A DNA stretch of 55,765 nucleotides from NCBI RefSeq assembly GCF_003287355.1, contig NZ_QMIM01000031.1, positions 1-55,765 on the forward strand. Reading direction: 5' to 3'. Position 1 is the first letter of the stretch, and each line of letters begins with the position of its first letter. This document shows, piece by piece, positions 51,329 through 55,765 of the stretch. A program made the position numbers and the translations under genes. The notes beneath the pieces are model-generated. The model was not told the origin of the DNA. It ran no database searches and saw nothing but the letters and a program-made list of their open reading frames with translations. This DNA is from Halorubrum sp. 48-1-W. GTDB taxonomy: Archaea; Halobacteriota; Halobacteria; Halobacteriales; Haloferacaceae.

Positions 51329-52156
51329 ATGCGGGTCACCCTCCTCGGAACCGGCGACACCACGGGGACACCCACCGTCGGCTGCGACTGTGATACCTGT
51401 ACAGAGGCGCGCGAGCGCGGCGTGTCGCGGTCGCGGTTCTCGGTCCACGTCGAAAACGAGCGGACGGGCGAGACGCTCCTGGTCGATTTCAGTCCCGACT
51501 TCCGGAGCCAGTTCCTGGACAACGACGTGCCCCTCCCGGACGCGGGGATCGTGACGCACATCCACTTCGACCATCTCGACGGTCTCGGCAACGTCTACCG
51601 GCTCGTCGATGGGCTACCCGTCCACGCGCCAAGCGGGACCGACCCGGCGACCGACGAGAGCGTCGCCGAGACGGTTCGCCGGAAGTACGACTACCTCGAG
51701 GACCGGATCGGCGTCCACTCGCGCGAGCCGTTCGAGCCCTTCGAGACCTGCGGGCTCGAGGTCCGGTTCGTCCCCGTCGACCACCCCCCGTTACTCTGTT
51801 TCGGCGTCGTCATCGAGGACCCCGAGACGGGCGGGAAACTCTCGCTCACGGGCGACACGAGCTACGACGTCCCCGAGCGGTCCCGGGAGGCGCTCGCCGA
51901 CGCGGACCTCCTCCTCGCCGACGCCATCGTCCCCGCATCGCTGTGTGAGTACCACCCGATCGGCGGCCGCCACGAGGGGCCCGACGGGGTCCCGCGCACG
52001 TTCGGCACGAAACACATGACCCGCGAGGGCGCACTCGCGCTCGCCGAAGAGATCGACGCCGAGCGGACGCGACTCGTCCACCTCGCACACTTCTACCCGC
52101 CGGAGGAGGCGTTCGCCGAGCCGCTCGCGGTCGACGGGGAGACCTACGAGCTGTAG
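51329..52156 (+). CDS. MBL-fold metallo-hydrolase (PhnP-like)
   Basis: The protein has 275 aa. The metallo-beta-lactamase HxHxDH motif is present in VTHIHFDHLDGLGN, later ligands are in LTGDTSYDV and LVHLAHFYPP, and the N-terminus is GTGDTTGTPTVGCDCDTC with a Cys cluster found in PhnP-type phosphodiesterases. Such enzymes hydrolyse cyclic phosphates or act in tRNA-linked chemistry. No operon partner adjoins it. Confidence 0.88.
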   Translation: MRVTLLGTGDTTGTPTVGCDCDTCTEARERGVSRSRFSVHVENERTGETLLVDFSPDFRSQFLDNDVPLPDAGIVTHIHFDHLDGLGNVYRLVDGLPVHAPSGTDPATDESVAETVRRKYDYLEDRIGVHSREPFEPFETCGLEVRFVPVDHPPLLCFGVVIEDPETGGKLSLTGDTSYDVPERSREALADADLLLADAIVPASLCEYHPIGGRHEGPDGVPRTFGTKHMTREGALALAEEIDAERTRLVHLAHFYPPEEAFAEPLAVDGETYEL

Positions 52157-52195
52157 CGACGGAACGGGTGCCTACCCGTACTCGCTGCCGACAGC

Positions 52196-54691
52196 CTACT
52201 CGTACTCGCTGCCGACGACCTCGCGGATCCGCTCGGCGGTCACCGGGCCGACGCCCTCCACCTCCAGGAGGTCGTCCTCGGGCGCGGTCATCACCGCCTC
52301 GACGCTACCGAAGTGTTCGAGGAGCGACCGTGCCGTGACCGGGCCGATGTCGGCGATGGCGGAGACGACGTACTCCTGTTGTTCCGCGCGGGTCTTCGTC
52401 GTCTTCTCGCCGTGGACGCTCACCTGCCGGTCGCGCGTCTCCTGTTCGCGCCGGGCGATCGTCGCGAGCAACTCCGTGGTGTCCGTCTCGTCCTCGGTCC
52501 GGAGGACGCTGACCCCGAAGTCGACCGCGAGCGACGCGAGCGCGCCCCGGATCGCGTTGGGGTCGATGTCGCGCTGGCCGTAGAGGTTCGTCCCCTCGAC
52601 GACCAACACCGGCCTGGCGTACGCCCGCGAGAGCTCGCCGACCTGCTCGAACATCGAACGGTCGGCGTCGAGCATGGAGTCGACGAAGTCCGCAGCCGAC
52701 TTCCGCTCGACGGCGACCCGGTCCGAGAGGACGTAGTCGCCCACGGCGAGCGTCTCCAGCCGGGTGACGAGCCCGTCCCGCGTCGAGAGGGTCTTCGCGA
52801 TGGCGGAGTCGAGCTCCCGCTGGTCGACCACCACTTCGACGCCATCGTCGACGCCGGCGGTCGCGACGACCGCGTCGCCGGCGTCCGTGTCGTCTCCGGC
52901 ATCAGTCACCCCCTCACCGTCCCCATCGCTCGCGCGTGCCTCGGCGGCGAAGTCGGTGAGCCCGGCGTCCGTCCCGGCGGCTTCGCCGTCCGGCGGGACG
53001 GTGTCCCCGGGAGGGTCGTCGATGGAGTCGTCGGCGGACGCGTCGACCGCCGCCCCTTCGTCGGCGTCGGCCGTGCCGTCGTCGGCGTCGGCCGTAGCGT
53101 CCCTGGCGAACGCGTCGAGGCCCGCCTGCCCGTCGTCGCCGACGGCCCCCTCGATGTCGTCCGTGGCGGCCTTCAGGTCGGCGAGCTGGCTGGCCATCTC
53201 CTTCTCGCGTCGCCTGGAGATCCAGAAGAACGCCTCGTCGCGGGTGTCCTCGGCCATCAGGACGACGACTTTCCCCTCCGCCTGCCGCCCGGTCCGCCCC
53301 TTGCGCTGGATCGAGCGGATCGCGGTGGGGACCGGCTCGTAGAAACAGACGAGGTCGACCTCGGGCACGTCGAGGCCCTCCTCGGCGACGCTCGTGGAGA
53401 CGAGCACCTCGAACTCGCCGGCTTTGAACTCCTCGAGCGTCTCCTGCTGTCGTGTCTGGCTCATTCCGTCGGACCCCTCCTTGTCGCCCTGGCCGACGAA
53501 CTTCCGGACGTCGAAACTCGCCTCCAGGAACTCGACGAGCGCCTCCGCGGTGTCGCGGGACTCGGTGAAGAGGATCGCGCGCTCGCCCTCTTCGATCCCG
53601 AGCGTCTCCGCGAGTAGGATCCGCGCCTGCGAGAACTTGGGGTGGAGCCCGTCGAACGCCTCGGCCTTCCGCATCGCCTCCCTCACCTTGGGGTCGGCGA
53701 CCATCCGTTGGCTCGCCTTCGACGCGCCCGACGAGCGGGCGGCCTCGCGCTGGCGCTCGAAGTAGCGCCGGACGGACTCGACCGACTGCGTCTCGACCAG
53801 CTCGACCGCCCGGCGGAGCTTCATCACCTCGGCGTGGGTGCTCATCCCCTTGTAGCCGTCCGACTGGTCGTTGTCCATCATCCGCTTCAGCTTCCCGCGC
53901 ATCTCGTTGAGGTCGCGCTGGGAGAGGTCCGGGCTCGTCGTGTTCGTCACGCCGAGCGACTTCAGCTTCTCCAAGCGGTCTTTGATCACCTCGTTCAACG
54001 CGTCGCGGATCGCGAGCACCTCCTCGGGGAGCGTGACCCGCTCCCAGCGCACGTCCGTGTCGTGGGTGTACTCGTCGACGTCGGCGTCCGCCTCGGTCAT
54101 CACCTCTACGTTCCGCAGGCCGAGGTTCTCACACACCGTCTCGATCTCCTCGATATCGCCGCCGGGGGAGGCGGACATCCCCGTCACGAGCGGGTCGGCA
54201 GCGTCGGCGTGGTAGCGCTCGGCGATGTACACGTACGCGTAGTCGCCGGTCGCGCGGTGACACTCGTCGAAGGTGAGGTGGGTCACGTCGCGGACGGAGA
54301 TCCGGTTGCCGACGAGGTCGTTCTCTATCACCTGCGGAGTCGCGATCACGACGCGGGCGTCCGCGAACAGCGCCGCGCGGTCGTCCGGTTTCACGTCGCC
54401 CGTGAAGACGACGATCTCGTCGTCGGGGATCGTCATCGCCTCGCGGTAGAACTCCGCGTGCTGCTGGACCAGCGGTTTGGTGGGTGCCAGAAACAGCGCC
54501 GTCCCGCCCGCCTCGTGGAGCCGTCTCGCGGTGACGAGCAGGCTCACCGTGGTCTTGCCGAGGCCGGTCGGGAGACACACCAGCGTGTGGTCGTCGACGG
54601 CGGCGTCCGCGAGCCGGAGCTGGTAGCGGCGCCGCTGGAGGAAGTCGTCGACGAGCAACGGGTGGTCGATCCCTGTGGCCTCGGTCGCCAT
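52196..54691 (-). CDS. hef: Hef-type helicase-nuclease
   Basis: The protein has 831 aa. Residues about 1-520 are an SF2 helicase with Walker A LPTGLGKTTVS, the DECH box in LTFDECHRATGDY, and motif VI QRKGRTGRQ. A Glu/Asp-rich linker of about 100 residues follows. The XPF/ERCC4 nuclease domain (about 620-760) has GDYVLSDRVAVERKSAADFVDSML, and tandem helix-hairpin-helix repeats close the protein (VSAIADIGPVTARSLLEHFG, LLEVEGVGPVTAERI). Hef resolves stalled forks and is the archaeal counterpart of FANCM and XPF. The nuclease ERK motif and helicase motifs are intact. Confidence 0.95.
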   Translation of the reverse strand: MATEATGIDHPLLVDDFLQRRRYQLRLADAAVDDHTLVCLPTGLGKTTVSLLVTARRLHEAGGTALFLAPTKPLVQQHAEFYREAMTIPDDEIVVFTGDVKPDDRAALFADARVVIATPQVIENDLVGNRISVRDVTHLTFDECHRATGDYAYVYIAERYHADAADPLVTGMSASPGGDIEEIETVCENLGLRNVEVMTEADADVDEYTHDTDVRWERVTLPEEVLAIRDALNEVIKDRLEKLKSLGVTNTTSPDLSQRDLNEMRGKLKRMMDNDQSDGYKGMSTHAEVMKLRRAVELVETQSVESVRRYFERQREAARSSGASKASQRMVADPKVREAMRKAEAFDGLHPKFSQARILLAETLGIEEGERAILFTESRDTAEALVEFLEASFDVRKFVGQGDKEGSDGMSQTRQQETLEEFKAGEFEVLVSTSVAEEGLDVPEVDLVCFYEPVPTAIRSIQRKGRTGRQAEGKVVVLMAEDTRDEAFFWISRRREKEMASQLADLKAATDDIEGAVGDDGQAGLDAFARDATADADDGTADADEGAAVDASADDSIDDPPGDTVPPDGEAAGTDAGLTDFAAEARASDGDGEGVTDAGDDTDAGDAVVATAGVDDGVEVVVDQRELDSAIAKTLSTRDGLVTRLETLAVGDYVLSDRVAVERKSAADFVDSMLDADRSMFEQVGELSRAYARPVLVVEGTNLYGQRDIDPNAIRGALASLAVDFGVSVLRTEDETDTTELLATIARREQETRDRQVSVHGEKTTKTRAEQQEYVVSAIADIGPVTARSLLEHFGSVEAVMTAPEDDLLEVEGVGPVTAERIREVVGSEYE

Positions 54692-54743
54692 CGGCGACGC
54701 TTCGCCGCCGTCGGCCTAAAGGCTTCGCGAAGCGGGGCGAAAG

Positions 54744-54848
54744 TTAACCGTCGCCGGGACACTCGTCTCGGAGCTCCTCCGGCACGTCCTCGTCGACCAA
54801 CTTCGCCCACTCGACGAGCCGATCTCCGGACGGGGTTCGCGTGCTCAT
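54744..54848 (-). CDS. 34-aa small protein
   Basis: ATG at 54848 opens MSTRTPSGDRLVEWAKLVD and continues with EDVPEELRDECPGDG before TAA. A TATA-like CGTTAATACG sits 27 bp upstream in an otherwise GC-rich stretch, giving a leaderless promoter pointed at this ORF, and codon use is haloarchaeal. Function unknown. It lies between hef and the DUF5807 gene. Confidence 0.5.
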   Translation of the reverse strand: MSTRTPSGDRLVEWAKLVDEDVPEELRDECPGDG

Positions 54849-54870
54849 CGGCGGATGGATCTCCGTGGTT

Positions 54871-54880
54871 CGTATTAACG
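54871..54880 (-). promoter_or_regulatory. TATA-like box of the 34-aa gene
   Basis: CGTTAATACG on the minus strand is centred about 27 bp upstream of the ATG at 54848. It is the main evidence that the small open frame is expressed. Confidence 0.5.
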
Positions 54881-54918
54881 CTTACCCCGATTCCAGTCTC
54901 GTCGGGACGGGTTCGGAC

Positions 54919-54974
54919 CGCAAGTACCGGATCCGACGCGAATACCGGATCCGACCGCGAGTACCGGATCCGAC
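54919..54974. repeat. Three tandem 18-19 bp copies
   Basis: Copies at 54919-54937, 54938-54955 and 54956-54974 share TACCGGATCCGAC and differ only at the left edge of each unit. They sit in the divergent promoter region between the 34-aa gene and the DUF5807 gene and might be a protein-binding array or a simple slippage product. Confidence 0.85.
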
Positions 54975-55040
54975 CACACGATCGGCGTCGGGGCCGGCGC
55001 GACTCGCACGCCTTTTAGGGTTCACGCGCCTCCGGCCGAC

Positions 55041-55496
55041 ATGAGCAAGCTCGAGGCGTTCCTCGCCGGCGACCGGCTCGACGACGTCGTGTTCTACGTG
55101 AGCGACGCGTTCCTCGACGACGACTCGCGGCTCCGGGCGGTCGGCACCGAGACCGATGGCGGGGTCCTGCTCGTCCTCGACGGCGAGACCGGCCGGTCGG
55201 CGTTTCAGGCCGGCACGGGCATGGGCGCGATGGAGTTCGCGAAGGAGGCGATGGCGGCCGAGGGGGAGATCGCCCGCTCGCTCGACGGCGGCGAGTGCCC
55301 GTTCGCCGGGGACGCCGACGACGAGGGTGAGGATACTGACGACGACCACGAGGTCCGGTTCGTGTTCGCGTTCGCCGAGGGTGAGAACCCCGAAGTCGGA
55401 GGCCTCTACGCCGAGGGCGACGTGATCCACGCGTACGCCCACTGTACCTGCGGGGAGAGCTACTCGCGGAAGTGGGTCGTCGGCGACCGGGCGTAG
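55041..55496 (+). CDS. DUF5807 family protein
   Basis: The protein has 151 aa. Its opening (KLEAFLAGDRLDDVVFYVSDAFLDDDSRL) matches, from memory, a haloarchaeal DUF5807 family. A late pair of cysteines (AHCTCGESYSRKW) is the only motif I can see. A TTTTAGG box at 55013-55019, 26 bp upstream, supports the start. Function is unknown. The structured repeat copy 2 begins 98 bp after its stop. Confidence 0.82.
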   Translation: MSKLEAFLAGDRLDDVVFYVSDAFLDDDSRLRAVGTETDGGVLLVLDGETGRSAFQAGTGMGAMEFAKEAMAAEGEIARSLDGGECPFAGDADDEGEDTDDDHEVRFVFAFAEGENPEVGGLYAEGDVIHAYAHCTCGESYSRKWVVGDRA

Positions 55497-55594
55497 CGCG
55501 ACCGTCGAACCGTGAGGGATGGCCCTGTAGAGATATCCTATAACTGACGTACGTTTGTTGGATGTGGTCAATCCAGGTGAAGGAACGAGCGATC

Positions 55595-55765
55595 GCGGTG
55601 GCGCGCCTGCGAGCGCCCGCAAGGGCGCGAGCAGACCGCGAGGGACGTGGTGAGCGCTCGAAGAGCGCGAACCACGAGGCTGGGGAGGCGTGAGGTGCGG
55701 TGCGGTTCGGGTGGGGTTCAAAGGGGCAGCCGCGAGGGCGACGCCCGGCGACGTAAGCACCGCAG
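55595..55765 (+). ncRNA. Structured repeat, copy 2 (candidate RNA, cut by window end)
   Basis: The copy has the same blocks as copy 1: GCGGTGGCGCG, GAGGCTGGGGAGGCGTGAGG at 55676-55695, TCAAAGGGGCAG at 55718-55729 and AAGCACCGCA at 55755-55764. Helices differ in sequence but keep pairing. In hairpin 1 the stem CTGC-GA-GCGCCC closes a GCAA tetraloop; in hairpin 2 GTGGT-GA-GCGCTC closes GAA. Both carry symmetric GA/GA internal loops. TGCGGTGC 55696-55703 can pair with GCACCGCA 55757-55764. About 80-90 bases at the 3' end are outside the window. Confidence 0.55.

Overview
The window is haloarchaeal chromosome. Most of it is GC-rich, with very acidic proteins. Many genes start 25-30 bp downstream of a TATA-like box with no Shine-Dalgarno, as expected for leaderless haloarchaeal transcripts. 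Several families are typical of Halobacteria (RdfA with its SMC-like partner, the DUF1102, DUF5305, DUF5807 and DUF7344 groups, TrmB, Hef, Tfx, small PurL). A Halorubrum-like organism would fit, but I cannot fix the genus from sequence alone.

Left arm (1-7.6 kb): an accessory, less GC-rich insertion zone. An IS5-type transposase lies inside IS ends together with a small lipoprotein gene. A second, transposase-less unit with the same two ends (1637-4404) carries an unknown 211-aa gene and an intact IS200/IS605 element with divergent tnpA and tnpB. A C2H2-zinc-finger protein and a twice-frameshifted ISH3-type transposase follow.

Core block 1 (7.6-31.5 kb): Rio2 kinase; a CBS protein; a TrmB-type sugar regulator beside divergent GH13 and GH15 amylolytic enzymes; an aminotransferase; a Mut7-C nuclease gene directly abutting polX; an NhaC antiporter; an MFS carrier; SRP54; a cysteine desulfurase fused to a SufU-like scaffold; pantoate kinase; a small membrane zinc-ribbon protein; a PAP2 enzyme; and the SMC-related protein plus RdfA pair linked to rod shape.

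Surface and accessory block (31.5-43.5 kb): tRNA-Gln with a duplicated 3' end (possible integration scar), then DUF5305, a Sec11/SipW-type signal peptidase with an ectodomain, and a rhomboid-like protein. A PGF-CTERM-like surface protein, a DUF7344 wHTH membrane regulator and two secreted DUF1102 proteins follow. I read these together as a secretion and surface-fibre locus of the SipW/TasA kind (inference). Next comes a junkyard of toxin-antitoxin genes: an antitoxin with a broken PIN toxin, a nucleotidyltransferase pair, and decayed copies.

Core block 2 (43.5-55.8 kb): an ABC ATPase behind a DtxR-type palindrome, PurL, a BKACE enzyme with a small Cys-containing partner, SWIM and TRAM small proteins, a Tfx regulator, an AstE/AspA-type protein, an MBL hydrolase, the Hef helicase-nuclease and a DUF5807 protein.

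The most unusual non-coding signal is a structured repeat of about 265 bp present twice, at 19199-19465 and at 55595 to the window end. It has invariant purine-rich core blocks and hairpins that change sequence but keep their pairing, which is what a structured RNA family would look like.
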